From: Chloroflexota bacterium | GTDB taxonomy: Bacteria > Chloroflexota > Chloroflexia > Thermomicrobiales > UBA6265 | Direction: 5' to 3' | DNA length: 56,889 nt | Assembly (NCBI GenBank): GCA_023389575.1 | Contig: JAEWEG010000068.1 | Location: 1-56,889, forward strand | Shown: positions 8,126-16,578 of the stretch, one piece after another | How the letters are laid out: each line of letters starts with the position of its first letter | Position numbering within the stretch: position 1 is the first letter of the stretch | Notes under the pieces: model-generated | The model's database searches: none | Seen by the model: only the letters and a program-made list of their open reading frames with translations | What the model was told of the DNA's origin: nothing | Made by a program: the position numbers and the translations under genes

Positions 8126-8440
8126 CTACAGGGCCACCGACGACGGCTCGGCAAGGCGGATTTCGCCGTCGTGCCAGGTGGGCGGGGCGACCACGAGGTC
8201 GAGCAGGGCCAGATAGGACTGGTGCTGGGCAAGATCGGCGGCGTTGCTCCGGTAGTTCGCTTCGGAGTCGAAGACGATGAAGGCGATCCAGTCGTTTCCG
8301 GGGGTGGCTGGTTCCAGAATGTATTGGCAGAGAAACCCTTCGATTTTGGCCGAGCGCTCGGCGCTTTCGCCGGCGAACCAGGCGTGCATGGCTGCTTCCT
8401 GGCCGGGTTTCGGGCGGAATTCGGTCATCGTTCCGAACAT
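8126..8440 (-). CDS. ABM/dimeric alpha-beta-barrel protein
   Basis: A 104-residue protein that starts MFGTMTEFRPKPGQE and contains AFIVFDSEANYRSNAAD, typical of antibiotic-biosynthesis-monooxygenase-like (ABM) ferredoxin-fold proteins. Such proteins dimerise and act as small monooxygenases or ligand binders. GGAG precedes ATG 8440. It probably forms an operon with the downstream methyltransferase. The 226 bases to the next upstream gene (8441-8666) hold its promoter region, but no motif is clear. Substrate is unknown. Confidence 0.7.
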   Translation of the reverse strand: MFGTMTEFRPKPGQEAAMHAWFAGESAERSAKIEGFLCQYILEPATPGNDWIAFIVFDSEANYRSNAADLAQHQSYLALLDLVVAPPTWHDGEIRLAEPSSVAL

Positions 8441-8666
8441 GGGACGCTCCGTTTCATGGGTATGGCGAGTGGCTCGCCGCGCGGTACTGATCGGTCGCGA
8501 CCACGCTTCCGGCGGGAACACCTGGCGCCCGGTGACCGGCTGGCCGGATCGGTGGCGATGGAACCATCCTGCCGTCTCGTTGAACGCGTGGACATTGGGG
8601 AAACCACGGAGTTCGACCCTCGCCAGTACGGAAAACGGATGTCTCGAGGATGATCCGGGTACGGCG

Positions 8667-11654
8667 TCAGGGGGTTGACGGGTCCAGGTGGCGGGCGGCC
8701 CAGGCGGCGATCTGGCTACGGGAGGTGAAGCCGAGCTTGCGCATGGCGTTGGACACGTGCGACTCGGCTGTGCGTTCCGTGATGTAGAGCCGCTCCGCGA
8801 TTTCGCGGTTGGTGAGGCCGTCTCGCACCAGTTCGGCTACCTGGGTTTCGCGGCGAGAGAGACCGCCCGTACCGCTGCTCGCGCGCTGGACAAGGCTGGC
8901 CGGAAGCCGGGCGATGGCGGAGCGTGTGTACGTATCGCGCCGTTCTCCTTCCGGCATGGCAGCCGCGATCCGTTCGATGCGGCGGCGGGCTCCCGTTGCA
9001 TGGAGCAGCGCGGCCTCCTGGTCGCCAACGGACGCGTGGGTCGTGGCCAGTTCGGTCAGAACCGTGCATTCCTGGGGCAGAGCGCCCTGATCCCGGCAGG
9101 CGTTGAGGGCCGCGCTCAGGAGCTCCAGGGCGGCCGGTGAGTCGTCGAGCGCGGTGAGCGCGCGTGATTTCAGAACGGCCAGGAGCGGGATTTGTCCAGG
9201 GTGGGTCAGGTTCTCGGCGGTGGCGTTCATCCGGTCGATCACTTCGATCGCCGCGGCGTGGTGGTCGGTCGCGAGCATCAGTTCGACCAGCGCCAGCCAG
9301 AGTTCACGCTGTCCCTGAAGCGCCATCGGCGGTTCGGTCGTCATCCATGAATCCAGGGTTTTCGAGGCGCCATCCAGGTCGCCCATGGCGATCTGGGCCC
9401 GGGCCTTGCTCCCGGCCACGGAACTGCTCCAGTGGTTGGAGCGCATGGGTTCGGTGACGTCGACGGCCTCGTTGAACCGCTCCAGCGCGCGGCCTGGATC
9501 GCCGAGGTCCAGTTCCAGGTGACCCGCCAGCCACAGCGCCTGTGCCAGCCATTGATCGTGACCGATCTGGCGACTTGTCGAGATGGCCTCGTTCAGGGTG
9601 GAGATTGATTGGGTGTATGATCCGGCCGCGAGGTGACACTCTCCGAGCACGCCGAGGCAATAGGCCTGGCTGGAAACCAGGTCGATGTCGCGGACGTGCG
9701 AGAGTGCTCGCTCGATCCAGGCGATCATCGACGATAGTGGGGCACGACCAACGAACGTGGCGAATTCCGGGAGGGCGTTGGATATGTCCGTCGTGACCGC
9801 CAGCATCGCGCTGGTTTGCTGGCCGAACTCCCTGTAGAGCGCCGCCGCCTGGCGGCCGTGGCGGGGCGCGGCGAGCAGATCGCCCCGCAGGGTGTGAGCC
9901 ATGGCGATCAGGTCATGCGTGTCGGCTTCCCCACGCCGGTCACCGATTTCCTGGAAGATGGCCAGCGCTTCCTCGTGGCGCGCCAGCGCCGCCTCGGGTT
10001 GGTTGGTGTTGATCAGCCAGTTGCCCATTCGATTGAGGCTTTCGGCGATCGCGGCCTGGTCACCCATCTCCCGCGCCAGGCGGAGGGCGGCCTCGAAGTA
10101 CGGGAATGCCTTGCCGTAGTCACGGGCACACCACAGCAGGCCGATATCGAGGTGGGCCCGCCAGGTGGCGATGTGGTCGCCGTTCTGTTTCGCCTGGTCG
10201 AGCCCGGTGGTGAAATCGGCCTCGGCGGCGTCGAAGTCGCCAACGGTTTCGTGGGCGCGGCCCCGTGCTCGCCAGGCGTCCGCCGGCGGCGCGATATCCA
10301 GTTCCCGTGCCGCCGCGATCGCGTGGTCGAGGTGTTCCAGCGCGGCGTGTGGGGCGCCGAACGCGAGCGCCCGTGAACCAGCGGCGAGCCCGAATTCGAG
10401 CGCTTCGCGCCAGGCACCAGCCGCGAACGCATTGCGGGATCGTTCGTCGAGGTGACGGTTCGGATCGTCGCCCGCGATCCGGATGAGGGTTGCCAGGATG
10501 CGGCGGTGTAGAGCGGTCCGTTCACGAGCGAAGAGACCAGTTTCCACCGCCCGGCGGGTGAGGGCGTGGCGGAACGCGATTCGATCGCCAGGTTCTTCGA
10601 CCAGCACGTGCGCGGAGATGAGTTCGCGGAGCAACGGCAGCAGCTCATCCTCGGACAGGCCCGCGAGTTCCGCGAGGAGGTCGATGTCCAGCCGATGCCC
10701 GGCGACCGCGATCAGGACAAGCAGGTCGCGGGCGGCCGCGCTGACCGGGTCCAGCCTGGACCGAACCGCGTCGGCGACGGAGCGCGGGACCGGCAACTCG
10801 TCGAGCCGTTTCCGCTCCCAGGTGTTGTCCACCTGGTAAATCCCGCCGCTGGTGATCAGCGACGCGATCACCTCTTCGATGTAGAACGGGTTGCCGCCTG
10901 TGAGGTTGTATAGCGACCGAACCAGTTCGGGTTGCGGCGGGCGGTCGAGGTTGAAGATGGCGCGCACCATGTTCGCGGTGCCAGCTTCGAGGAGCGGCCC
11001 GAGGTCGATCTGGGTGGAGAGGCGGCCACGATCGAATTCGGCCAACAGGTGCGTGAGCGTGGGTGGCGCGTCTTCCCGCCGGTAGGTGAGCACCATCAGG
11101 ACCGGGTGCGATTGGATGGCGCGCGCGAGGTGCCGGATGCAATTCAGACTCGCGTCATCGCTCCAGTGCACATCCTCAAAGACGAGGACGATCGGCGATT
11201 CCTCCCACATCGGGGCCAGCAAGGATGAGATGGCGAACGAGATGCGCCGCCAGTCCTGATCCGGACCGGAGCCGGCTGGCGGCCGTGGGATGAGGCTCGC
11301 CAATTCAGGGGCGATGAGCGCCAGCTCCCCGATGTGGCGCTCCCAGATCGTCGTGTGTTGGGGCGCGGGTGGCCTGCCCGCGAGCAGCGTCGCCAGGTCG
11401 CGGATGACGCCAAACGGGCGTGCGCGCTCCTGCTCGAAGCCACGGGCGATGAGGTTAACGCCCCGCCGCTGCTCATTCCAGCCGACGATCTCGTTCAGCA
11501 GCCGCGTTTTGCCGACACCAGCTTCACCGGCCAGGATCAGGATCTGACCGGCGCCTCCGGTCGCGGCGTCGTACAGGTTCCTGACCGCCTGGAGTTCCCG
11601 CTCCCGGTCGACAAGGACTGATGAAACGTAGGGGGAGGCAATCGCCACGTTCAT
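8667..11654 (-). CDS. LAL-type transcriptional regulator (AAA ATPase, TPR, LuxR HTH)
   Basis: A 995-residue protein. The N-terminal STAND/AAA ATPase has Walker A GEAGVGKT near residue 44 and Walker B IVLVFEDVHWSDD. The middle is a long alpha-helical TPR region (repeated ALE..GLAAG, AL..FGAP, A...LNRMG units). The C-terminal LuxR HTH is LSRRETQVAELVRDGLTNREIAERLYITERTAESHV. Large ATP-binding LuxR regulators usually activate nearby genes in response to a small ligand. ATG 11654 has GAGAAAG upstream; an ATG at 11726 has no ribosome site. The methyltransferase/ABM pair is transcribed in the same direction and is a plausible target. Confidence 0.92.
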   Translation of the reverse strand: MNVAIASPYVSSVLVDRERELQAVRNLYDAATGGAGQILILAGEAGVGKTRLLNEIVGWNEQRRGVNLIARGFEQERARPFGVIRDLATLLAGRPPAPQHTTIWERHIGELALIAPELASLIPRPPAGSGPDQDWRRISFAISSLLAPMWEESPIVLVFEDVHWSDDASLNCIRHLARAIQSHPVLMVLTYRREDAPPTLTHLLAEFDRGRLSTQIDLGPLLEAGTANMVRAIFNLDRPPQPELVRSLYNLTGGNPFYIEEVIASLITSGGIYQVDNTWERKRLDELPVPRSVADAVRSRLDPVSAAARDLLVLIAVAGHRLDIDLLAELAGLSEDELLPLLRELISAHVLVEEPGDRIAFRHALTRRAVETGLFARERTALHRRILATLIRIAGDDPNRHLDERSRNAFAAGAWREALEFGLAAGSRALAFGAPHAALEHLDHAIAAARELDIAPPADAWRARGRAHETVGDFDAAEADFTTGLDQAKQNGDHIATWRAHLDIGLLWCARDYGKAFPYFEAALRLAREMGDQAAIAESLNRMGNWLINTNQPEAALARHEEALAIFQEIGDRRGEADTHDLIAMAHTLRGDLLAAPRHGRQAAALYREFGQQTSAMLAVTTDISNALPEFATFVGRAPLSSMIAWIERALSHVRDIDLVSSQAYCLGVLGECHLAAGSYTQSISTLNEAISTSRQIGHDQWLAQALWLAGHLELDLGDPGRALERFNEAVDVTEPMRSNHWSSSVAGSKARAQIAMGDLDGASKTLDSWMTTEPPMALQGQRELWLALVELMLATDHHAAAIEVIDRMNATAENLTHPGQIPLLAVLKSRALTALDDSPAALELLSAALNACRDQGALPQECTVLTELATTHASVGDQEAALLHATGARRRIERIAAAMPEGERRDTYTRSAIARLPASLVQRASSGTGGLSRRETQVAELVRDGLTNREIAERLYITERTAESHVSNAMRKLGFTSRSQIAAWAARHLDPSTP

Positions 11655-11974
11655 GCCACTTTCTCGAGGTCGCGATGGGAATCTGGAGTTGTCCGTCGCG
11701 AATCGTTCCTCTTCAGGGTATCGCATACGGGGAACGCGAAGGCTTCCGCCGCGGGCGCGAAAAGTCGCGGGTGCGGACTATCCCGAAGGGTGGGGTGGAA
11801 CGGTGGTTGTGGGGCCGATACTCGTGAGAGGACTCCGGGAGGTGCACCCGGGGTGAACCTGGCGGAACGTGGGGTTCCGGTATCGATGGTTCGTTGGCTG
11901 CGACCATCGTCAGGGCGGGTTGGCTGGTGCCGGGGGATACCGGGTACCCGCCAGCCGCCCGCGAGGAGCGAGCA
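11655..11974. other. Divergent intergenic region
   Basis: These 320 bases separate the LAL regulator from the DUF2249 gene and must hold both promoters. A short inverted repeat CGGAAC-N5-GTTCCG (11863-11879) is the only structure noted. No gene is seen. Confidence 0.4.
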
Positions 11975-12223
11975 ATGGCTCGGGATCAACAGGCTGAAGT
12001 GGTGACCGTGGACGTGCGGGAGATCGTCCCCCGCGAGCGTCACCCACTGATTTTCGACACCTTCGACGCGCTGGCGGCGGGTACCGCCATGCGCCTCGTC
12101 AACGATCACGATCCGAAGCCGCTGTACTACCAGCTGATGGCGGAGCGAGCGGGCAAGGTTGAGTGGGAGTATCTGGAAGAGGGCCCGGAGACCTGGCAGG
12201 TTCGGATCACCAGCGTCGTGTAA
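11975..12223 (+). CDS. DUF2249 domain protein
   Basis: An 82-residue single-domain protein (VTVDVREIVPRERHPLIF, LAAGTAMRLVNDHDPKPLYYQL, then a C-terminal WQVRITSV strand), matching the TusA-like DUF2249 family. Members often accompany hemerythrins, NO-responsive genes and Fe-S assembly factors. The function is not established. GAGGAG sits six bases before ATG 11975. A longer DUF1858/DUF2249 gene occurs at 16579, so this may be a related stand-alone module. It ends at a good hairpin. Confidence 0.8.
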   Translation: MARDQQAEVVTVDVREIVPRERHPLIFDTFDALAAGTAMRLVNDHDPKPLYYQLMAERAGKVEWEYLEEGPETWQVRITSVV

Positions 12224-12239
12224 CAAAGGTTGTGGGGAG

Positions 12240-12274
12240 AAGGGCGTTCACCGGTGGCTCCGGTGGGCGTCCTT
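12240..12274 (+). terminator. Hairpin terminator
   Basis: A 15-bp stem with three G-U pairs (12240-12254 with 12260-12274) and a five-base loop, 16 bases after the DUF2249 stop. Confidence 0.6.
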
Positions 12275-12423
12275 CGTGTTTCACTGGGCGAACCAGGTGA
12301 ACGCGGCCGCGGTGGCACACGCGTGGTGGTGCGGCGGATGGGTGTTGGCGATGCGTTGACGGTCGTCGGGTAGGCTCCTTCACGAAGACGATCTGTCGTG
12401 ACGAATCAGTGGAGTACACGGTG

Positions 12424-13233
12424 ATGAACGGGCGCATGGTGGCGGTGAACGGCGCGGAACTGTGGGTCGAGGAGGCGGGCGCCGGGCCAGCGGTGATGCT
12501 GGTGCATTCCGGGGTGACCGATTCGCGGATGTGGGACGCGCAGTTCGCCGCGTTGAGCGAGCGGTATCGCGTCGTGCGCCACGACCTGCGGGGCTTTGGG
12601 CGGTCGACCATTCCACCGATGCCGTTCTCGCACCACGAGGACCTGCTGGCGCTGATGAATGCGCTGGGCATCGAGGCGGCCTGCCTGGTTGGGGCGTCGA
12701 TGGGTGGCGAGGTGGTGCTGGCGACCGCGCTGGAGTGGCCAGATCGGGTGCGAGGCGTGGTGGTGGCGAACACACGGGCAGGGACGCACGAGGCTTCCGG
12801 GGAACTTCGGGCCGGGTGGAAGGCGGTCGATGAGGCGCTGGAGGCCGGGGATCTGGAGGGGGCGGTCGAGATCGAATTGCGGATGTGGGTGGACGGTCCA
12901 CACCGGACGCCGGACGAGGTCGATCCGGCGGTCCGCGAGCGAGTGCGGGAGATGGATCGGGCGCTGCTGCCGCGAGAGGCGGAGCAGGAACTCGCCGACG
13001 AGCGGGACCTGGAGCCGCCGGTGGTGGAGCGGCTGGAGGAGGTCGCCTGCCCGGTGCTGGTGGTGGTTGGGACGCTGGACCTGGCCGAAGTGCTGACGAG
13101 CGCCGACGAGCTGGTGAGGCGGATACCTGGCGCGCGGCGGGTGGACATCGCGGACGCGGCGCATTTGCCGAGCATGGAGCGGCCGGAGGCGTTCAACCGG
13201 CTGGTGCTGGACTTCCTGTCCGGCGTCGGATGA
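12424..13233 (+). CDS. Alpha/beta hydrolase
   Basis: A 269-residue alpha/beta-hydrolase-fold protein. The oxyanion strand is VMLVHSGVTDSRMW, DLRGFGRST follows, and the nucleophile elbow is GASMGGE. The acid is probably in VVVGTLDLAE and the histidine in DAAHLPSMERPE. The histidine-glycine before the oxyanion hole is HSG rather than HGF. Family members are esterases, lactonases or haloperoxidase-like enzymes; the substrate is unknown. ATG 12424 is preferred, with GGAG nine bases upstream; a GTG at 12409 would include that site. Confidence 0.88.
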   Translation: MNGRMVAVNGAELWVEEAGAGPAVMLVHSGVTDSRMWDAQFAALSERYRVVRHDLRGFGRSTIPPMPFSHHEDLLALMNALGIEAACLVGASMGGEVVLATALEWPDRVRGVVVANTRAGTHEASGELRAGWKAVDEALEAGDLEGAVEIELRMWVDGPHRTPDEVDPAVRERVREMDRALLPREAEQELADERDLEPPVVERLEEVACPVLVVVGTLDLAEVLTSADELVRRIPGARRVDIADAAHLPSMERPEAFNRLVLDFLSGVG

Positions 13234-13333
13234 ACCGCTTCCCGGCGAGACGGCGGCAAGGGGTTGCGGGCCGGGCGTATGATGCAGATAGGTCCCATGT
13301 ATCGGTTGCGACTTCAATTGAAGGGAACACGCG

Positions 13334-13525
13334 ATGACCGAGGAACTTCACCTGCACTGCCGGGATGTTGGACCGGATTGTGACGCCGTCGTGACCGCCG
13401 AAAGCGAGGACGAGATCCTCGCCCAGGTCGCCGCGCACGCGAAGGAAGTCCATGGGATGACGGATGAGCAGGTCAGCGACCCCGCGTTCGTGGAGCATGT
13501 AAAGGCGCAGATTCACGGAGGCTGA
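13334..13525 (+). CDS. DUF1059 family small protein
   Basis: A 63-residue protein of the DUF1059 type: LHCRDVGPDCDAVVTAESEDEIL with two cysteines, then AHAKEVHGM ending in a histidine-bearing helix. The Cys/His pattern could bind a metal, and the function is unknown. A perfect palindrome CTTCAATTGAAG (13312-13323) overlaps the AAGGGA ribosome site, so a protein bound there could block translation or transcription. Confidence 0.85.
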   Translation: MTEELHLHCRDVGPDCDAVVTAESEDEILAQVAAHAKEVHGMTDEQVSDPAFVEHVKAQIHGG

Positions 13526-13558
13526 GCGACCGTTGGGCACCGCGGAAAGGGATTTACC

Positions 13559-14182
13559 TTGATTAGGCGGCGAACGCGCCGGTCGTTGGCGATGTTGGCG
13601 TGCTGCCTGGCGATGCTGGTCGGGCCGGGAATGGCCGCGGCTCAGGAGGCATCGCCTGGGGCGGTGGAATTGCCGGCGGCGGCCGCGCCGTTTGGGCTGG
13701 GCGAGGTCGCGCTTCCGGATGACGAGGGCGGGGTCTGGGACCTGTTCGCCGCCCTCCCGGAGACGGTGATTGGGCAGGAGGCCCAGCCGATGGAGGATCT
13801 GGAGGACAGGATCATCGCCTCCTGGGGAACGCCTGACGCGATGTTCGGGCCGCCGCTGACGCTCCAGGCGCTGTCGTTCGCGGATGGCGATTTCTTTCCG
13901 GAGGACTTCACCGCCGAAGCGTTCGTGACGATGTCGGCCGGAACCGGGGGCTCGCAGATGACGGCCGTCGGGCGAGACGGCGACCTGGTCTGGATGCAAA
14001 CGGAAACCACGGCTGGTTTCGCCGAAGACGATCCCGCCACGCCCGAGGCGACGATGACCCTCTACACGCTGTCCTGGGGCGAGGCGGAGAGCGGCTGGCT
14101 CTATTCCGCCACCGCCACCACGCCGGAAGGTCTGGAGGGGGTGGCGATCGCGTTCGTGGAGACGGCCGGCGACCCCGCCTGA
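13559..14182 (+). CDS. Exported protein of unknown function
   Basis: A predicted 207-residue protein. The N-terminus has five arginines in the first eight residues, a hydrophobic stretch LAMLACCLAMLVGP and a likely cut after AAAQA. TTG 13559 follows a GGAAAGGGAT site. An ATG further in would remove the positive n-region. The mature part is acidic and hydrophobic (DNLEDRIIASW-type segments such as EDLEDRIIASWG) and carries no known domain. It sits 33 bases after the DUF1059 gene and may share its transcript. Confidence 0.68.
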   Translation: MIRRRTRRSLAMLACCLAMLVGPGMAAAQEASPGAVELPAAAAPFGLGEVALPDDEGGVWDLFAALPETVIGQEAQPMEDLEDRIIASWGTPDAMFGPPLTLQALSFADGDFFPEDFTAEAFVTMSAGTGGSQMTAVGRDGDLVWMQTETTAGFAEDDPATPEATMTLYTLSWGEAESGWLYSATATTPEGLEGVAIAFVETAGDPA

Positions 14183-14214
14183 TCCTCAAGCGGTGGCTGG
14201 GCGGCGGGGCTCTG

Positions 14215-14240
14215 GACAGGTTCCTATAATGGAACGTGTC
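14215..14240 (+). promoter_or_regulatory. Operator palindrome centred on a TATAAT -10
   Basis: GACA-g-GTTCC (14215-14224) and GGAAC-g-TGTC (14231-14240) are inverted arms with exactly TATAAT (14225-14230) between them. No good -35 lies 17 bases upstream. The promoter would serve the aldo/keto reductase, about 75 bases downstream. Confidence 0.5.
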
Positions 14241-14305
14241 ATCGCAGTCATCGTCGCATCGATTCGCGTTCGGGCGGGACCTGGAGGCGATTCAAGGAGC
14301 ACCGC

Positions 14306-15163
14306 ATGATTCCCACCATTCCCTTTGGGCGCACCGGTCACGACAGCACGCGGATCATCTTTGGCGCGGCCGCCCTCAGTTCCGTGACGCAGGACGTGGC
14401 GGACCGGACGATGGAGCTGATCCTGGAGCACGGGATCAACCATATCGACGTGGCCGCCAGCTATGGCGAGGCCGAGGACCGGCTCGGTCCGTGGATGCCC
14501 AAGCATCGCGACCGCTTCTTCCTGGCCACCAAGACCGGGGAGCGGGAGGGAGGGGCCGCCTACGACGAGATTCAGCGGTCGCTGGAACGCATGCGGACCG
14601 ATCACGTCGACCTCATCCAGTTGCACAACCTGGCCGAGGAAGACGAGTGGGACGTGGCGATGGGGCCAGGCGGCGCCCTGGAGGCGGCGATCCGCGCCCG
14701 CGACGAGGGCCTGACCCGGTTCATTGGCGTCACCGGTCACGGCACGCAGATCGCCGAGATGCACAAGCGTTCGCTGGCTCGCTTCGATTTCGACTCGGTG
14801 CTGTTGCCGTACAACTTCCCGATGATGCAGAACCCGCAATATCATGCCGACTTCGAGGAGTTGGCGACGATCTGCCTTGAGCGCAACGTGGCGATGCAGA
14901 CCATCAAGAGCATCACCCGGGCGCCATGGGGCGATCGCGAGCAGCGAACCTCGACCTGGTACGAGCCGCTGGAAGACCAGCCGTCGATCGATACCGCGGT
15001 GTGGTGGGTGCTGGGCCATCCGGGCATCTTCCTCAATACCGCCAGTGACCCCGCGCTGCTGGCCAAGCAACTCGATGCGGCCCACCGCTTCGAGGAGCGG
15101 CCGAGCGAGCAGGAGATGATTGACCTGGTTTCGACCTGGGCGATGGAGCCACTGTTCACCTAA
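14306..15163 (+). CDS. Aldo/keto reductase
   Basis: A 285-residue TIM-barrel oxidoreductase. Family marks include HIDVAASYGEAEDRLG with the catalytic Asp and Tyr, FFLATKTG with the Lys, DHVDLIQLHNL with the His, and the C-terminal EERPSEQEMIDL helix. It likely reduces carbonyls with NADPH in the cytoplasm. AAGGAG lies six bases before ATG 14306. The promoter has an unusual palindrome around its -10, and a strong terminator follows. The gene stands alone. Confidence 0.92.
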   Translation: MIPTIPFGRTGHDSTRIIFGAAALSSVTQDVADRTMELILEHGINHIDVAASYGEAEDRLGPWMPKHRDRFFLATKTGEREGGAAYDEIQRSLERMRTDHVDLIQLHNLAEEDEWDVAMGPGGALEAAIRARDEGLTRFIGVTGHGTQIAEMHKRSLARFDFDSVLLPYNFPMMQNPQYHADFEELATICLERNVAMQTIKSITRAPWGDREQRTSTWYEPLEDQPSIDTAVWWVLGHPGIFLNTASDPALLAKQLDAAHRFEERPSEQEMIDLVSTWAMEPLFT

Positions 15164-15195
15164 TCCACATGTCTCGCAAACTGGCCCGATCGAAC

Positions 15196-15222
15196 GACGC
15201 ACGCCCTTGCCGGGCGTGCGTC
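15196..15222 (+). terminator. Strong hairpin terminator
   Basis: Perfect 11-bp arms GACGCACGCCC (15196-15206) and GGGCGTGCGTC (15212-15222) with a five-base loop, followed by GTCTTCATT. Confidence 0.75.
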
Positions 15223-15241
15223 GTCTTCATTGGCGGAAACT

Positions 15242-15571
15242 TCACGCGGTGGGCGACCTCCACAATACACAACCATGATTCCAACTGGCCGTGGCGGGCA
15301 TGACGACGGGCGGTGACGCGTCGAGCAGGGATGCGCCGCGTGTCATGTCGGCGATGGTGCGATCGCCAGCGTTGGCGCTGGCGCTGAGGGTCGCGCCCGC
15401 CGGGCCTTCCGAGGAGGGAACTGGTGCGTGGCAGGCGGATTGGCTGGTGCTGACATCGATGGAGCGGGCAGGCGGCGGCGAGGCGTCCGCGCTGGCTGGG
15501 TTGGGCAATACCGCCAGTGAGGCGGTGGCGATGATGCTGAATGCGAGTGCCAGGCGTGCGAACCGGGTCAT
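15242..15571 (-). CDS. Small exported protein, unknown
   Basis: A predicted 109-residue protein with a clear signal peptide (TRFARLALAFSIIATASLA, likely cut after ASADA). The mature part has two cysteines (SACHAP and NHGCVLW) and no recognised domain. AAGGGGAC precedes ATG 15571; a longer frame starts at 15601 without a ribosome site. It converges with the aldo/keto reductase. Upstream on the minus strand GTTCAGG-N4-TTTCTGG weakly resembles the 11-bp repeats described at 32693-34231, without a matching -10. Confidence 0.55.
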   Translation of the reverse strand: MTRFARLALAFSIIATASLAVLPNPASADASPPPARSIDVSTSQSACHAPVPSSEGPAGATLSASANAGDRTIADMTRGASLLDASPPVVMPATASWNHGCVLWRSPTA

Positions 15572-15878
15572 TTGCGTCCCCTTGCGGCCACCACGAATCA
15601 ACCTGCCGTCACTCTAGCCAGCGGTTCTTCCAGAAATCTTCCTGAACCTTCCCGGAGAATCGGCCCGGTGAAAGCGGGCGATGGATCGGATGAGTCGCCC
15701 CGTTTGTTCGCGTCGAGGGGACCCGCCAGAAGACGCTTCCGGCGGGGTCAGTGCAATCGTGCATGACCGCCTGATCGTGGTTGTGGGGCGTCACGCAGGG
15801 GCATACGCTTGTCGAAACGTTCCCGACCGATATGGTCGGATATTGAGGGGACGGGCTCTCCCGGGACAAGGCGGTGAC

Positions 15879-16517
15879 ATGGCTGATTCGCGCGCCAGGG
15901 CCGAAGACATTCTCGAATCGCTGACGCGGGTGATCGCGCCGGGATTCGGCATAAACGTGGTGGACCTCGGGCTGGTCTATGGGGTCGAAAGCGGCGACGG
16001 CGTCGCCACGATCACGATGACTCTCCCCACGCCCACCTATCCATCCCGCGACGACCTTCTCGCGACCATCGACCGAACCGTGCGGCAACGCCACGAGAAC
16101 ATTCGCTCGGTGGTGGTGGATCTCGTGTGGGAACCGGCCTGGCGGGAGGACTTCATCACCGCCGAGGGCGAGCTGCAGATGCGGGCGCCGATCGACCCGG
16201 GTTCATCCGCCGACGAGGTGACCAGTGAGCATGTGATGGATTCGCTGCACCTGGTGATCGACCCGGAGATCGGGTTGAACATCGTGGACCTGGGGCTGGT
16301 GTACGACGTGGAGGTCGAGGAGAGCCGGGCAACGGTGACGATGACCCTGACCACGCCGGGTTGCCCGCTGCACGCCTCGATCGAGTCGGCGATTTCGCGG
16401 GTCCTGGAAACGCGCCATCCCGCCCTTTCGGACGTGGTCATCGACCTGGTCTGGGATCCACCATGGGACAGGGACATGATCACGGAGGCTGGCCGGGCGC
16501 AACTCGGCTGGCACTGA
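15879..16517 (+). CDS. Tandem MIP18/DUF59 (SufT-like) protein
   Basis: A 212-residue protein made of two MIP18 domains (about 8-95 and 116-205), both with the INVVDLGLVY-type core strand (INIVDLGLVY in the second as NIVDLGLVYDV). The second keeps TTPGCPLH with the reactive Cys163. In the first the same place reads PTPTYPS, with Tyr54 where the Cys should be. MIP18 proteins help Fe-S cluster assembly or transfer; a degenerate first domain could be structural. ATG 15879 follows AAGGCGGT. It heads a probable operon with the DUF1858/DUF2249 protein 62 bases downstream and the NnrS-like protein. Confidence 0.85.
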   Translation: MADSRARAEDILESLTRVIAPGFGINVVDLGLVYGVESGDGVATITMTLPTPTYPSRDDLLATIDRTVRQRHENIRSVVVDLVWEPAWREDFITAEGELQMRAPIDPGSSADEVTSEHVMDSLHLVIDPEIGLNIVDLGLVYDVEVEESRATVTMTLTTPGCPLHASIESAISRVLETRHPALSDVVIDLVWDPPWDRDMITEAGRAQLGWH

Positions 16518-16578
16518 TGCCCTGACACCGCCGGGCTGACGGTGTCCACGCACGAGCCAGGGGGCGAGGAGAACGACG

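Noticed and set aside
15606..15665. A fourth OmpR-type repeat promoter for the small exported protein
   Set aside because: GTTCAGG-N4-TTTCTGG has the right period, but no -10 at nine bases, so it is not counted in the regulon.
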